The position numbers were made by a program, and so were the translations under genes. From Bacteroidales bacterium (GTDB taxonomy: Bacteria > Bacteroidota > Bacteroidia > Bacteroidales > WCHB1-69), in assembly GCA_017549765.1 (NCBI GenBank), contig JAFYNM010000003.1, forward strand, positions 62,001-126,000: a stretch of DNA of 64,000 nt, given 5' to 3'. Of the stretch, positions 20,014-29,687 are shown piece by piece; positions within the stretch are counted from its first letter, which is position 1, and every line of letters begins with the position of its first letter. A model generated the notes under the pieces. The model saw only the letters and a program-made list of their open reading frames with translations. It had not been told where the DNA came from and did not search any database.

Positions 20014-23000
20014 TTATTCAAATTTAATATCTAAGCACAGACCACGCAATTCGTGAACGAGCACGTTGAAGGACTCAGGGATACCGGCTATCGGCATATT
20101 GTCACCCTTCACGATAGACTCGTAGGTCTTGGCACGGCCGATGACATCGTCGGACTTCACTGTCAGGATCTCCTGCAGCACGTTGGATGCACCGTAGGCC
20201 TCGATAGCCCAGACCTCCATCTCACCGAAACGCTGACCACCGAATTGGGCTTTACCACCTAACGGCTGTTGCGTAATCAAGGAGTACGGTCCGATAGAAC
20301 GAGCGTGCATCTTGTCGTCCACCATGTGGTGCAGTTTCAGATAGTAGATGTAGCCCACCGTGGCTTTCTGATGGAACGGCTCACCCGTCTCGCCATCATA
20401 GAGCTGCGTGCTACCGTTCTCCGGCAGACCGGCCTGCTTCATATAGTCGTTGATCTGGTCAATAGAGGCACCGTCGAAAATCGGGGTGGCGAACTTGCAA
20501 CCCAGTTGTTTGCCAGCCCAGCCCAAGACAGTCTCGTAGATCTGTCCCAAGTTCATACGGGAAGGCACACCCAGCGGGTTCAGCACCACATCCACAGGAC
20601 GTCCGTCGGCCAAGAACGGCAGGTCTTCCTGCTTCACAATCTTAGCCACACAACCCTTGTTACCGTGACGACCAGCCATCTTGTCACCGATACGCAGTTT
20701 ACGCTTGTCGGCGATATAGACTTTGGCCAGCTCTACAATACCGCTCGGAAGCTCCGTGCCGATGGTGACATCAAAGCACTCGCGGGTCTTCTTCGCGTGG
20801 ATGTCTCGATATTGAATTTGATAGTTACGGATGATCTGGGCCACAATCGTGTTCAACTTCGCATCGTTGGTCCACTTGGACAGGGTCACATTGTTGAGGT
20901 CAACACGCTCGCCGCGCAACAACTTCAACGAGAACTTGGAACCCTTGGGGATGACCACCTCCTTGACGTTGTTGTAGATATTCGTGGAGATCTTGCCCTC
21001 CAGCACCTTGTACAACTTGGCGATAGCCTTCTCACGCAATGCATCGAATTGAACTTGATAGCGGGCTTCGATCTCCGCCACTTGCTCTTTGTCTTTTGCT
21101 TTGGAGTTTCTGTTCTTCAACGGACGTTGGAGAGACTTGGCTCCGATGACGACACCCTTCATGGATGGGGGTGCCTTGAGGGAAGCGTCCTTGACATCGC
21201 CGGCCTTGTCGCCGAAGATGGCACGGAGCAGTTTCTCCTCGGGAGTCGGATAAGACTCGCCCTTAGGCGTGATCTTACCGATCAGGATGTCTCCCTCCGT
21301 CACCTCGGCACCGACACGGATCAAACCGTTCTCGTTGAGGTCCTTGGTGGCTTCATTGGAGACGTTGGGGATATCGTTGGTGAGCACCTCGACACCGCGC
21401 TTGGTGTCGCGAACCTCCAACGTGAAGGACTCGATATGGATGGAGGTGTAGAGATCCTCCGTCACAGCCTTCTCAGAAATCACGACGGCATCCTCGAAGT
21501 TGTAGCCCTTCCAAGGCATGAAGGCGACCATCAGGTTGCGGCCCAGGGCCAGCTCGCCGTTGTCGGTGGCATAACCGTCGGTCAGCACGTCGCCCTTCTT
21601 GACCTTCTGCCCCTTCACCACGATAGGACGCTGGTTGAAGCAGGAGTTCTGGTTGGTTCTTCTGAACTTGAGAAGGTCGTAGCGTTTCACGTTGGACTCG
21701 AAGCTGATGAGCTCTTCGAGTTCGGTGCGCTCATAATCGATCTCGATATGGAGGGCGTCCACAGAGGTCACCACACCATTACCCTCGGCCACGAGCACCA
21801 CGCGGGAGTCAACGGCCACCTGATGTTCCAGACCGGTACCTACGATAGGCGCCTCGGGGCGCAACAACGGCACGGCCTGACGCATCATGTTGGAGCCCAT
21901 CAACGCACGGTTGGCGTCGTCATTCTCCAAGAACGGAATCAAGGAGGCTGCCAAAGAGGCAATCTGGTTGGGGGCGATGTCGATCATGTCAATATCCTCA
22001 CGCGGCAGGATCGGGTAGTCGGCCAAACGACGGGCCTTCACCTTCTCACCCAACAGGCCGTTCTCATCCATCGGGGTGTTGGCCTGGGCGATACGCAGGT
22101 TGTCCTCCTCCTCCGCAGTCAGGAATACGGGCGCCTCGTCAAACTGCACCTGGCCGTTGACCACTCGACGGTACGGAGTGGCGATGAAGCCGAGGTTGTT
22201 GATCTTGGCAAACACACACAATGAAGAGATCAAACCGATGTTCGGTCCTTCAGGGGTCTCGATGGTACAGAGACGACCATAGTGTGTGTAGTGTACGTCA
22301 CGCACCTCGAAACCGGCGCGCTCACGTGACAGACCGCCAGGACCCAAAGCGGAGATACGGCGCTTGTGCGTAATCTCGGACAACGGGTTGGTCTGGTCCA
22401 TGAATTGGCTCAGCTGGTTGGTGCCGAAGAAGGAGTTCACCACGGAGGAGAGCGTCTTGGCATTGATCAAATCCACCGGTGCGAACAACTCGTGGTCACG
22501 CACGTTCATCTTCTCACGGATGGTGCGGGACATACGGTTCAAACCTAAGCTGAACTGGTTATATAATTGTTCTCCGACAGTACGGACACGACGGTTGCTC
22601 AAGTGGTCGATATCGTCCACCTCCGTGCGGGAGTTGATCAACTCGATGAGGTAGCGGATAATGGAGATGATGTCCTCGTTGGTCAACACGCCCGTCGTGA
22701 TCGGAATGTCGAGATTCAGTTTTTTGTTGATACGGTAGCGGCCGACCTCACCCAGGTCATAGCGGTTCTCGGAGAAGAAGAGCTTCTCGAGGGTGGCGCG
22801 GGCTGTCTCCTCATCGGGCGGAATGGTGCTCTTGAGCTGTTGGTAGATATACTCGATGGCACCTTTGCCCGTATGGGTCGGGTCCTTCTGCAACGTATTG
22901 AAGATCACAGAGTAGTCCAGCTGCTTCGGGTCCTCCTTGTGGAAGAGGACAGACTTGATATTGGAACTCGTGATCAAGTTGATGTGCTCTTTCTCCAACA

Positions 23001-23871
23001 CCGTCTCGCGGTCGATGATGACCTCGGAACGTTCAATGTTGGAAATCTCACCGGTCTCCTCGTCGCCGAACTCCTCGTTCCAGGTCTTGGTGACGGCGGC
23101 GGCGAACTTCTCACCGATGTGTTTCTTCAGGTTAGCCTTGGTGGCTTTCACCTCGTAGGCGATGTCGAAAATACTGAGGATGTCCTTGTCGGTCTCATAA
23201 CCGATGGCACGCAGCAACGTTGTGACCGGCAATTTCTTCTTGCGGTCGATGTAGGCGTACATCACGTTGTTGATGTCGGTCGTGAACTCCATCCAGGAAC
23301 CTTTGAACGGGATGATACGGGCTGAATAGAGCATCGTGCCGTTCGTGTGGTAGGAGAAGCCGAAGAAGACGCCCGGGGAGCGGTGCAGCTGGGAAACCAC
23401 GACGCGCTCGGCACCGTTGATGATGAAGGTGCCGCTGGGGGTCATATACGGGATCATGCCCAGATAGACATCTTGGATGCGGGTCTCAAAATCCTCATGC
23501 TCCTGATCCGTGCAGGAAAGTTTCAGTTTTGCCTTGAGGGGGACGCTGTAGGTCAGACCTCTCTCCAGACACTCGTCCATGGAGTAGCGGGGGCCTTCGA
23601 TGGCATAGTCTAAAAACTCGAGGACGAACGTGCCTCTTGCATCCGTGATCGGGAAGTTCTCCGCGAAGGCACGGTAAAGGCCCTCGTTCTGACGGCACTC
23701 CGCATCGGTGTCGATCTGGAAGAACTCCTGAAAAGATTTAAGTTGAATGTCCAGAAAGTCCGGAAATTCAACAGGTCTTGTGGTTGCAAAACTTATTCTT
23801 TGATTAGTATTATTTGCCAAGGCTGTAAGTTTTTCGTGAAAAAATGATGCTGACTGAGATTGGAATGCCAA
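20014..23871 (-). CDS. rpoB: RNA polymerase subunit beta
   Basis: A beta subunit of up to 1285 residues. Recognisable parts are [15 protein letters not shown] near the start, [16 protein letters not shown], the rifampicin-pocket region ([30 protein letters not shown] near 490-520, quoted in part), the GRHGNKG loop, and the C-terminal [24 protein letters not shown]. No ATG opens the frame: the two plausible starts are TTG at 23871 and TTG at 23820 (before [11 protein letters not shown]). Homologues usually begin close to the NQR..FA stretch, which favours 23820. A 16-base hairpin separates it from rplL. Confidence 0.97.
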   Translation of the reverse strand: MAFQSQSASFFHEKLTALANNTNQRISFATTRPVEFPDFLDIQLKSFQEFFQIDTDAECRQNEGLYRAFAENFPITDARGTFVLEFLDYAIEGPRYSMDECLERGLTYSVPLKAKLKLSCTDQEHEDFETRIQDVYLGMIPYMTPSGTFIINGAERVVVSQLHRSPGVFFGFSYHTNGTMLYSARIIPFKGSWMEFTTDINNVMYAYIDRKKKLPVTTLLRAIGYETDKDILSIFDIAYEVKATKANLKKHIGEKFAAAVTKTWNEEFGDEETGEISNIERSEVIIDRETVLEKEHINLITSSNIKSVLFHKEDPKQLDYSVIFNTLQKDPTHTGKGAIEYIYQQLKSTIPPDEETARATLEKLFFSENRYDLGEVGRYRINKKLNLDIPITTGVLTNEDIISIIRYLIELINSRTEVDDIDHLSNRRVRTVGEQLYNQFSLGLNRMSRTIREKMNVRDHELFAPVDLINAKTLSSVVNSFFGTNQLSQFMDQTNPLSEITHKRRISALGPGGLSRERAGFEVRDVHYTHYGRLCTIETPEGPNIGLISSLCVFAKINNLGFIATPYRRVVNGQVQFDEAPVFLTAEEEDNLRIAQANTPMDENGLLGEKVKARRLADYPILPREDIDMIDIAPNQIASLAASLIPFLENDDANRALMGSNMMRQAVPLLRPEAPIVGTGLEHQVAVDSRVVLVAEGNGVVTSVDALHIEIDYERTELEELISFESNVKRYDLLKFRRTNQNSCFNQRPIVVKGQKVKKGDVLTDGYATDNGELALGRNLMVAFMPWKGYNFEDAVVISEKAVTEDLYTSIHIESFTLEVRDTKRGVEVLTNDIPNVSNEATKDLNENGLIRVGAEVTEGDILIGKITPKGESYPTPEEKLLRAIFGDKAGDVKDASLKAPPSMKGVVIGAKSLQRPLKNRNSKAKDKEQVAEIEARYQVQFDALREKAIAKLYKVLEGKISTNIYNNVKEVVIPKGSKFSLKLLRGERVDLNNVTLSKWTNDAKLNTIVAQIIRNYQIQYRDIHAKKTRECFDVTIGTELPSGIVELAKVYIADKRKLRIGDKMAGRHGNKGCVAKIVKQEDLPFLADGRPVDVVLNPLGVPSRMNLGQIYETVLGWAGKQLGCKFATPIFDGASIDQINDYMKQAGLPENGSTQLYDGETGEPFHQKATVGYIYYLKLHHMVDDKMHARSIGPYSLITQQPLGGKAQFGGQRFGEMEVWAIEAYGASNVLQEILTVKSDDVIGRAKTYESIVKGDNMPIAGIPESFNVLVHELRGLCLDIKFE

Positions 23872-23896
23872 TCAGCGGGCATTATAAACAACAATA

Positions 23897-23932
23897 AGTA
23901 CAATACTTCCACCGAAGTGGAAGTGTTGTACT
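23897..23932 (-). promoter_or_regulatory. Sixteen-base hairpin between rplL and rpoB
   Basis: Arms 23897-23912 (AGTACAATACTTCCAC) and 23917-23932 (GTGGAAGTGTTGTACT) pair throughout with one wobble around a CGAA loop. It lies 22 bases after the rplL stop and 25 before the rpoB TTG. A moderate T-rich stretch follows on the minus strand. In other bacteria this junction holds a partial terminator or RNase III site that sets the ratio of L7/L12 to polymerase; the same role is inferred here. Confidence 0.7.
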
Positions 23933-23954
23933 ATTGGAATAAAAGTTGAAATAA

Positions 23955-24332
23955 CTATTTAATTTCTACTTCAGCGCCAGCTTCTTCGAGAGATTTCTTC
24001 AAAGACTCGGCCTCATCTTTAGAAATGCCTTCTTTGACGGCTTTAGGAGCGCCATCCACTAATTCCTTGGCTTCTTTCAGTCCGAGGCTGGTGAGTTCCT
24101 TCACCAACTTCACGACCTGCAATTTCTGAGCGCCAGCGGCTTTCAGGATAACGTCGAACTCGGTCTTCTCCTCAGCGGCAGGACCAGCGCCTGCGGCGGG
24201 ACCAGCGGCTACTGCAACTGCGGCTGCAGCGGGCTCAATGCCGTATTCATCTTTCAAAATCTGAGCTAATTCGTTAACTTCTTTAACGGTTAAGTTCACT
24301 AATTGTTCTGCAAATGCTTTTAAATCTGCCAT
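23955..24332 (-). CDS. rplL: 50S ribosomal protein L7/L12
   Basis: A 125-residue L7/L12, the multi-copy stalk protein that recruits translation GTPases. The N-terminal dimerisation part (residues 1-35), an alanine/glycine/proline hinge (about 36-53) and the C-terminal domain ([24 protein letters not shown]..) are in usual order. It is followed by the hairpin that separates ribosomal protein genes from rpoB. Confidence 0.98.
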   Translation of the reverse strand: MADLKAFAEQLVNLTVKEVNELAQILKDEYGIEPAAAAVAVAAGPAAGAGPAAEEKTEFDVILKAAGAQKLQVVKLVKELTSLGLKEAKELVDGAPKAVKEGISKDEAESLKKSLEEAGAEVEIK

Positions 24333-24382
24333 AATGGTATTTTTTAAATGTTTTTACTTAATTAATTATTCTATTGATTTTT

Positions 24383-24898
24383 TTATCTTTCAGATAATGT
24401 TTTCACAATACCTGCTAACTTGCCACCGCCAGACTGCAATGCAGAAACAACGTTCTTTGCAGGGGATTGCAAGAGCCCGATGATGTCACCGAGCAATTCG
24501 TCGCGAGACTTGATGCTGCAGAGAGCCTCGAGGTTCTCATCGCCAATGTAGGCGGTCTCCTCGATGAAAGCACCCTTCACGATCGGTTTCGCATTCTTGG
24601 CACGGAATTCCTTGATCAGCTTCGCCGGCACATTGCCAGTGTTGCAAAGCATGATGGCGGAAGAACCATGCAAAGTCTCATAAAGCTCGGAATAATCGGA
24701 TGCAGACTGCTCCATCGCACGCTTCAAAAGGGTGTTCTTCACCACTTTCAACTTCACATCGCGCTTGAAGCAGTTTCTGCGCAACTGATTAACTGTACTA
24801 ACGGTGAAACCGGCAATATCGATTACATATACATTAGCATAGTTAGCCAAGTCCTGAGCAATTTCTTCAATTATTTGACCTTTTTGTTCTTTTTTCAT
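24383..24898 (-). CDS. rplJ: 50S ribosomal protein L10
   Basis: A 171-residue L10, the base of the ribosomal stalk that holds L7/L12 dimers. VIDIAGFTVSTVNQLRR and LKVVKNTLLKRAM are typical. Only 17 bases separate it from rplA, so the long L10-binding leader known upstream of rplJ in enterobacteria is not present here. It precedes rplL by 50 bases. Confidence 0.97.
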   Translation of the reverse strand: MKKEQKGQIIEEIAQDLANYANVYVIDIAGFTVSTVNQLRRNCFKRDVKLKVVKNTLLKRAMEQSASDYSELYETLHGSSAIMLCNTGNVPAKLIKEFRAKNAKPIVKGAFIEETAYIGDENLEALCSIKSRDELLGDIIGLLQSPAKNVVSALQSGGGKLAGIVKTLSER

Positions 24899-24915
24899 AC
24901 TAACTAAACTTTAGA

Positions 24916-25611
24916 TTATAATGTAACTGTTTTGGGATCCACCTGTACACCAGGACTCATGGTCGTGGAGAGGTAAATGCTCTTGATGTACGTACCTTTT
25001 GCGGAGGTAGGTTTCAACTTGATAATGGTACCCATCATCTCGCGGACGTTCTCGGTCAGCTGCTCCACCGTGAAGCGGTTCTTGCCCACGGAAGAGTGGA
25101 TGATACCATACTTGTCAACCTTGAAGTCGATCTTACCGGCCTTCACCTCAGTCACGGCCTTACCGATTTCCATCGTCACCGTGCCGGATTTGGGGTTCGG
25201 CATCAAACCACGGGGACCCAACACTCTACCCAGGGCACCGATCTTCGGCATCACACTCGGCATCGTGATGATCACGTCCACGTCTGTCCAGCCTTGCTTG
25301 ATCTTGTCAACGTACTCTTCCAGACCAACGTAATCTGCACCCGCAGCCTTTGCCTCTTCCTCCTTGTCCGGAGTACAAAGGACCAGCACTCTCACTTCCT
25401 TGCCCGTTCCGTGCGGCAGGGTGACGATACCACGCACCATCTGGTTGGCCTTTCGAGGATCCACGCCCAAACGGACGTCGATGTCGAAAGAGGCGTCAAA
25501 CTTGGTGTAGGTAAGGTCCTTGACCACCTGAACAGCCTCCGGCAAAGCATAGAGCTTGCTCTTGTCATATTTAGCAAAAGCCTCTTTGCGTTTTTTGGAT
25601 ATTTTAGCCAT
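24916..25611 (-). CDS. rplA: 50S ribosomal protein L1
   Basis: A 231-residue L1, the mobile stalk protein next to the E site. Typical sequences include [11 protein letters not shown] near residue 70, the [27 protein letters not shown] region (quoted: [14 protein letters not shown]) and the FTVEQLTEN segment. It lies 21 bases after rplK in the same operon. Length and motifs are normal. Confidence 0.98.
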   Translation of the reverse strand: MAKISKKRKEAFAKYDKSKLYALPEAVQVVKDLTYTKFDASFDIDVRLGVDPRKANQMVRGIVTLPHGTGKEVRVLVLCTPDKEEEAKAAGADYVGLEEYVDKIKQGWTDVDVIITMPSVMPKIGALGRVLGPRGLMPNPKSGTVTMEIGKAVTEVKAGKIDFKVDKYGIIHSSVGKNRFTVEQLTENVREMMGTIIKLKPTSAKGTYIKSIYLSTTMSPGVQVDPKTVTL

Positions 25612-25632
25612 TTGATTTGATTTTACGAGTTA

Positions 25633-26082
25633 TTAATTCTTTTCAAAGGGATTCTGACCACCCTTCACAACGACACCCATACTGCGAGCGGTACCTGCGA
25701 CCATGGACATGGCGGACTCGATCTCGAAACAGTTCAAATCCGGCATCTTCAACTCCGCAATAGCACGTACCTGATCCCACGTGATGGTGCCCACCTTGGA
25801 ACGGTTAGGCTCACCGGAACCCTTCTGAAGTTTGGCAGCCTCCTTAACCTGGACAGCCACCGGCGGCGTCTTCGTGATGAAGTCAAAGGATTTATCCTTG
25901 TAAACCGTAATCACAACAGGGATGATCTTGCCAGCTAAATCCTGCGTACGAGAATTGAACTGCTTGCAAAACTCCATGATGTTCACACCCTTGGAACCTA
26001 ACGCAGGTCCTACTGGGGGTGACGGATTGGCGGCGCCTCCCTTAATTTGTAACTTAATTAAGCCAGCTACTTCTTTTGCCAT
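25633..26082 (-). CDS. rplK: 50S ribosomal protein L11
   Basis: A 149-residue L11, part of the GTPase-associated centre, binding the 1070 region of 23S rRNA. The N-terminal [21 protein letters not shown] carries the flexible PxP segment; the C-terminal domain has [11 protein letters not shown]. It follows nusG after 41 bases. Nothing unusual. Confidence 0.98.
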   Translation of the reverse strand: MAKEVAGLIKLQIKGGAANPSPPVGPALGSKGVNIMEFCKQFNSRTQDLAGKIIPVVITVYKDKSFDFITKTPPVAVQVKEAAKLQKGSGEPNRSKVGTITWDQVRAIAELKMPDLNCFEIESAMSMVAGTARSMGVVVKGGQNPFEKN

Positions 26083-26123
26083 TGTTTAAAAAATTTTTAT
26101 TGTTTGTAACTATTCCGTTGGCT

Positions 26124-26678
26124 CTATATTTTTTCAACCTGCATAAAATTCAGCTCGACTGGAGTTTTACGGCCAAAGATCTTCACCATGATCTTCAGCT
26201 TCTTCCGCTCAGTATCAATGCTCTCAATGATACCGTTGAAAGTGTTGAAAGGCCCGTCAATAACCCTGATCTCCTCACCCTCGACAAACGGCTGGATGTA
26301 AGCACTGTCCTCAGACATCAACTCATCCACCTTGCCCAACAAGCGGGAAACCTCGGCCGGACGCAACGCAACCGGTGGATCCGTCTTGCGCTTGCACCCC
26401 ACAAAACCTAAAACGCCAGGAACATTCAACAACAAACCGCGAATCTCCCCCGTCATCTCCGCCTCAACGAAAATGTAACTCGGAAAATAATTGCGCTCCG
26501 TGTAAACCTTCTTGCCACTCTTGGTGGTGTGGTAAACCTTCTCTGTGGGTATCAAAACACGCGTGACCATGTCCGTCTTTCCAGTGAGCTCCAACTCGAT
26601 CTCGATGTTGTTCTTCACCTTCTTCTCCGTACCCGTCACAGCTTTGATGACATACCACTTGCGATCAGCTTCAGCCAT
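26124..26678 (-). CDS. nusG: Transcription elongation/antitermination factor NusG
   Basis: A 184-residue NusG that binds elongating RNA polymerase and links it to ribosome or Rho. The NGN domain occupies residues 1-110 (WYVIKAVTGTEKKV, then NYFPSYIFVEAEM). The KOW domain is at the C-terminus (VIDGPFNTFNGIIESIDTER). The family usually lies next to secE, as here, 39 bases downstream. Confidence 0.97.
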   Translation of the reverse strand: MAEADRKWYVIKAVTGTEKKVKNNIEIELELTGKTDMVTRVLIPTEKVYHTTKSGKKVYTERNYFPSYIFVEAEMTGEIRGLLLNVPGVLGFVGCKRKTDPPVALRPAEVSRLLGKVDELMSEDSAYIQPFVEGEEIRVIDGPFNTFNGIIESIDTERKKLKIMVKIFGRKTPVELNFMQVEKI

Positions 26679-26717
26679 AATAAGTTATTTAAGGATATAT
26701 TACCAACTACAAAGAAA

Positions 26718-26906
26718 TTAAATAGCAGGGAACATGAGATTCATGCCCACATTGAAAATGAAATCCATCAAAAACACGATTAACGCGATTATAAGGGAAG
26801 CAATGGATACCACAATCACACTATTTCCAAGCTCCTGCATGGTTGGCCACGTCGTCTTGTGAACCAATTCTTCATACATTTCCTTAAAATAATTCACTAT
26901 TTTCAT
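26718..26906 (-). CDS. secE: Preprotein translocase subunit SecE
   Basis: A 62-residue single-span SecE, the clamp around SecY. The amphipathic helix YFKEMYEELVHKTTWPTMQEL is followed by one membrane helix (about residues 28-58). The short form with one helix is normal outside enterobacteria. It is the first gene of the nusG-ribosomal-rpoBC operon, with a good promoter about 190 bases upstream. The tRNA-Trp that often precedes it in Bacteroidales is not found. Confidence 0.93.
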   Translation of the reverse strand: MKIVNYFKEMYEELVHKTTWPTMQELGNSVIVVSIASLIIALIVFLMDFIFNVGMNLMFPAI

Positions 26907-27090
26907 CTCTTTGTATTTTTTTATTATTCCTCGATTTTAGAAATTTTCTTATCAAAAAATGACATTTTCAACACCTCGTACCAACATGCGATTGTTTAAA
27001 ATATCAACACGCAACTTATTGTCAATGACGTGCTTACAACACTTTTCAACCACACACAATCACTTCATTCGCCTATTCTTCAATAAGTTG

Positions 27091-27120
27091 GCAAATATAG
27101 TATTTTTTTTATTCCACAAA
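27091..27120 (-). promoter_or_regulatory. Promoter of the secE-nusG-rplKAJL-rpoBC operon
   Basis: On the minus strand TTTG (27120-27117), a 17-base gap and TATATTTGC (27099-27091) form a Bacteroidota promoter. It lies in the 267-base AT-rich gap (26907-27173) between trmB and secE and would give a leader of about 175 bases. Nothing else was recognised in that gap. Confidence 0.65.
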
Positions 27121-27173
27121 ATAATTCAAAAAAATTTTTTTCAGCCCCAAAAACACACCCCCTCAAGGGCCCG

Positions 27174-27836
27174 TCAAACCCTCATTTTGACGTACGAAAT
27201 GATGCGCCCCTCCGACAACCACATACGCTCATAAAAGGTCTGCACCTCAGTCAAAATGGGATCGCAAGGCTGCTCATAGACATTCTCCACCGTCTCCAAC
27301 ATGGTCCAGCCGTAACCCTCCGCACTCTCACAGACATAAGCATACAGCTCTCTGCTGTCAGTCTTCAGGTTCAACAGCCCTCCCCCATCCTTCATGATGG
27401 CTTTGTAATATCCTACAAAACGCGGGGAGACCAGCCGCTTGCGCTCGCTCTTCAGCTGCGGGTCCGGGAAAGTGACCCATATCTCGTCAACCTCACCCGC
27501 CGCGAAATAGTCCGACAGCTTGTCTATGGTGATGCGCAGGAAAGCCACATTGGACAATCCCTCTTCCAGGGCATCCTTGCAGCCGCGCCACAAACGCGCA
27601 CCCTTCCGGTCTATGCCGATATAGTTGACCTCCGGATGCCGCCGCGCCAACGCCAAGGTGTAGTCGCCCTTGCCACAACCCAACTCCAACACGATGGGAT
27701 GGTCGTTGTGGAAATAGTCTTCACGCCAGCGCCCCTTCAATGGGAAGTTGGGCTGCTCGCGGTCGTAATCGGTATGTTGAAAGAGATTGCCGAAGGTCTT
27801 GTTCTCGGCAAATCGCTGCAGTTTGTGTTTAGCCAT
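27174..27836 (-). CDS. trmB: tRNA (guanine46-N7)-methyltransferase TrmB
   Basis: A 220-residue SAM-dependent methyltransferase that makes m7G at position 46 of tRNA variable loops. The SAM loop VLELGCGKGDYTLALAR is near residues 48-64, NYIGIDRKGAR follows, and the family motif VTFPDPQLKSERKRLVSPRF is near 120-139. All key residues are there. It starts two bases after the exporter gene stop, so it is the second gene of that operon. Confidence 0.96.
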   Translation of the reverse strand: MAKHKLQRFAENKTFGNLFQHTDYDREQPNFPLKGRWREDYFHNDHPIVLELGCGKGDYTLALARRHPEVNYIGIDRKGARLWRGCKDALEEGLSNVAFLRITIDKLSDYFAAGEVDEIWVTFPDPQLKSERKRLVSPRFVGYYKAIMKDGGGLLNLKTDSRELYAYVCESAEGYGWTMLETVENVYEQPCDPILTEVQTFYERMWLSEGRIISYVKMRV

Positions 27837-27838
27837 AT

Positions 27839-29632
27839 TTATAATTGATTGATATTTAACAACATCTGATATTTCCCAGGCTGGTCTTTCAGGGTCTCAT
27901 GGTCGCCAGACTGCACCACCCTGCCGTTTTCCAACACATAGATGCAGTCGGCATGGCGGATGGTGGAGAGCCGATGGGCGATGACCAGCAGGGTATGTTC
28001 TTTCCTCAGATTCGACAGCGCCTCAATGAAGGCCTGCTCCGACTGCGTGTCCATCGCCGAGGTGGCCTCGTCCAGGATCAAGATGGGCGCGCCGCGCAAC
28101 ACGGCCCGCGCAATGCTGATGCGCTGCCGCTGTCCTCCCGACAAATTAAGGCCCCGGTCTGTCAACGCATATTGCAGCCCTCCGGGCAACGACTGTACAT
28201 ACTCTTCGATGTTCGCCACGCGCAAGGCTTCCCACACCCGCTCTTCCGAAACATCAGATCTGCCCATCGTGAGATTGTTGAACAAGGTGTCGTTGAAAAG
28301 GATGACGTCCTGCGACACCAACGCGAAGAGCGAACGGTAGGCTGCGAGCGACAAATGGTCGATGTCGTGACCGTCCATCATGATCTTGCCGGCAGTGGGA
28401 TCATAAAACCGCATGACCAGATCCGTCAAGGTGGTCTTGCCCGACCCCGACTCACCGACCAACGCGACAAACTGACCCTTCGAAATTTTCATATCGACAT
28501 GCGAGAGCACGTCACCCTCATCGTAACGGAAGGAGACGTCATGCAAGATGATCTGATGCTGGAAAGTGGATATAGGCAAGGCATCCGGCAACTCGCTTAC
28601 AGTCTCTTTCATGGAGAGTATCTCATCGATACGGTCCAGCGCAGAAAGTCCGCGCTTATAGTGCGTCATCGCGGTGGAGAGATTCTTGACCGGCGTGATC
28701 AGCATCGACACCAGCGCGATGTAAGTGATAAAGAGCGATGGGGTCAGCGTCGAATGGGCATTCAAAGCCATCGTGCCACCGACCACCAAGACAATCATGA
28801 CAGCCACCACACTGAGGAACTCACTAAGCGGGGAGGCCAGATCCGACTGACGATAGATTCGCTTCTGCGTCTTGGTAAACTCATCATTGAGCTCGTCAAA
28901 CTTATCGTGTGCCGTCTGGAATGCATGTAGGGACTTGATGATGCGGAGGCCAGAAACAGACTGTTCCACATGGGAAAGCAGCGAGCCAAGACGCTGCTTG
29001 GAGGTCCGGGCATTCTTCCGCAAAGGAGCCGTCGCCCATCCGATAAGGAGGAACGACAAGGGCAGCAGCACCAAAGAGAGCAAAGTCAAGGGAACGGAGA
29101 TGTAGAACAAGATCAGCAGGTAGAGGACAATGGTGATGGGCTCAGTGAGAAACTGCCGGATGGCGTGCAAGATGGTGAACTCGACCTCCTGGGTGTCGCT
29201 GACCGCTCTCGAGACCAAATCGCCCCGACGCTGTTGCGACAGGTTGGCCAACGATAGCGTCAGGATCTTGGAGTACATCTCCATACGCAAATCCGCAATG
29301 ACGCGGCTGCGCACATGCGCCATCACCCACTGCGAGGCATAGTAAAAAAGGCTCTTCAAGAAATAGAGTACCAAGACGAAGAGGATCAAGGCCAGCACCG
29401 AGACGAAGGTGGTCTGCAGGATCCCGAAACGGGAGAGCTGGCCGACAACGAAAGAAGAGATCGGACTCAGCTGATCCAAGTTCCCATAAAACAAAAGTCG
29501 CGTGAAGGGCTCGATCATCATGAAGATGAAAATGGAGACCGCCACCGACAAAACATTAAAAAGAAATACAGCAATCAGTCTCCCGGGATAGGGTTTCACG
29601 AAACGGTGAAAAAGATTGCTGTATTTCTTCAT
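27839..29632 (-). CDS. MsbA-like ABC exporter (fused TMD-NBD)
   Basis: A half-transporter of about 597 residues with six membrane helices (to about 320) and one nucleotide-binding domain. Walker A (GESGSGKTT), the signature LSGGQRQR, Walker B (ILILDEATS) and the H-loop (IAHRLS) are all intact. Such homodimeric exporters include MsbA, which flips lipid A precursors; that role is plausible but not proven. I start at the ATG at 29632 (MKKYSNLF): the upstream ATG at 29659 lies within the terminator hairpin of the preceding gene. No promoter is visible in the 55-base gap, so it depends on read-through or on a promoter within the giant gene. Confidence 0.9.
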   Translation of the reverse strand: MKKYSNLFHRFVKPYPGRLIAVFLFNVLSVAVSIFIFMMIEPFTRLLFYGNLDQLSPISSFVVGQLSRFGILQTTFVSVLALILFVLVLYFLKSLFYYASQWVMAHVRSRVIADLRMEMYSKILTLSLANLSQQRRGDLVSRAVSDTQEVEFTILHAIRQFLTEPITIVLYLLILFYISVPLTLLSLVLLPLSFLLIGWATAPLRKNARTSKQRLGSLLSHVEQSVSGLRIIKSLHAFQTAHDKFDELNDEFTKTQKRIYRQSDLASPLSEFLSVVAVMIVLVVGGTMALNAHSTLTPSLFITYIALVSMLITPVKNLSTAMTHYKRGLSALDRIDEILSMKETVSELPDALPISTFQHQIILHDVSFRYDEGDVLSHVDMKISKGQFVALVGESGSGKTTLTDLVMRFYDPTAGKIMMDGHDIDHLSLAAYRSLFALVSQDVILFNDTLFNNLTMGRSDVSEERVWEALRVANIEEYVQSLPGGLQYALTDRGLNLSGGQRQRISIARAVLRGAPILILDEATSAMDTQSEQAFIEALSNLRKEHTLLVIAHRLSTIRHADCIYVLENGRVVQSGDHETLKDQPGKYQMLLNINQL

Positions 29633-29668
29633 GACAATAAAAAAGGGAGTTGCAGGCACAACTCCCTT
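29632..29668 (-). terminator. Terminator of the giant T9SS gene
   Basis: The arms AAGGGAGTTG and CAACTCCCTT (29643-29652 and 29659-29668) flank a six-base loop, and on the minus strand a run of six T follows. It lies 20 bases after the stop at 29688 and overlaps the longest reading of the exporter frame, which decides the exporter start. Confidence 0.85.
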
Positions 29669-29687
29669 ACATATTCAGAGGTTAAAA

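Noticed and set aside
24899-24915. L10-binding autoregulatory leader upstream of rplJ
   Set aside because: Only 17 bases separate rplA and rplJ, too short for the known leader.
26907-27173. Expected tRNA-Trp (and tuf) upstream of secE
   Set aside because: No cloverleaf or CCA-ended sequence was found; the gap holds only a promoter and AT-rich DNA.
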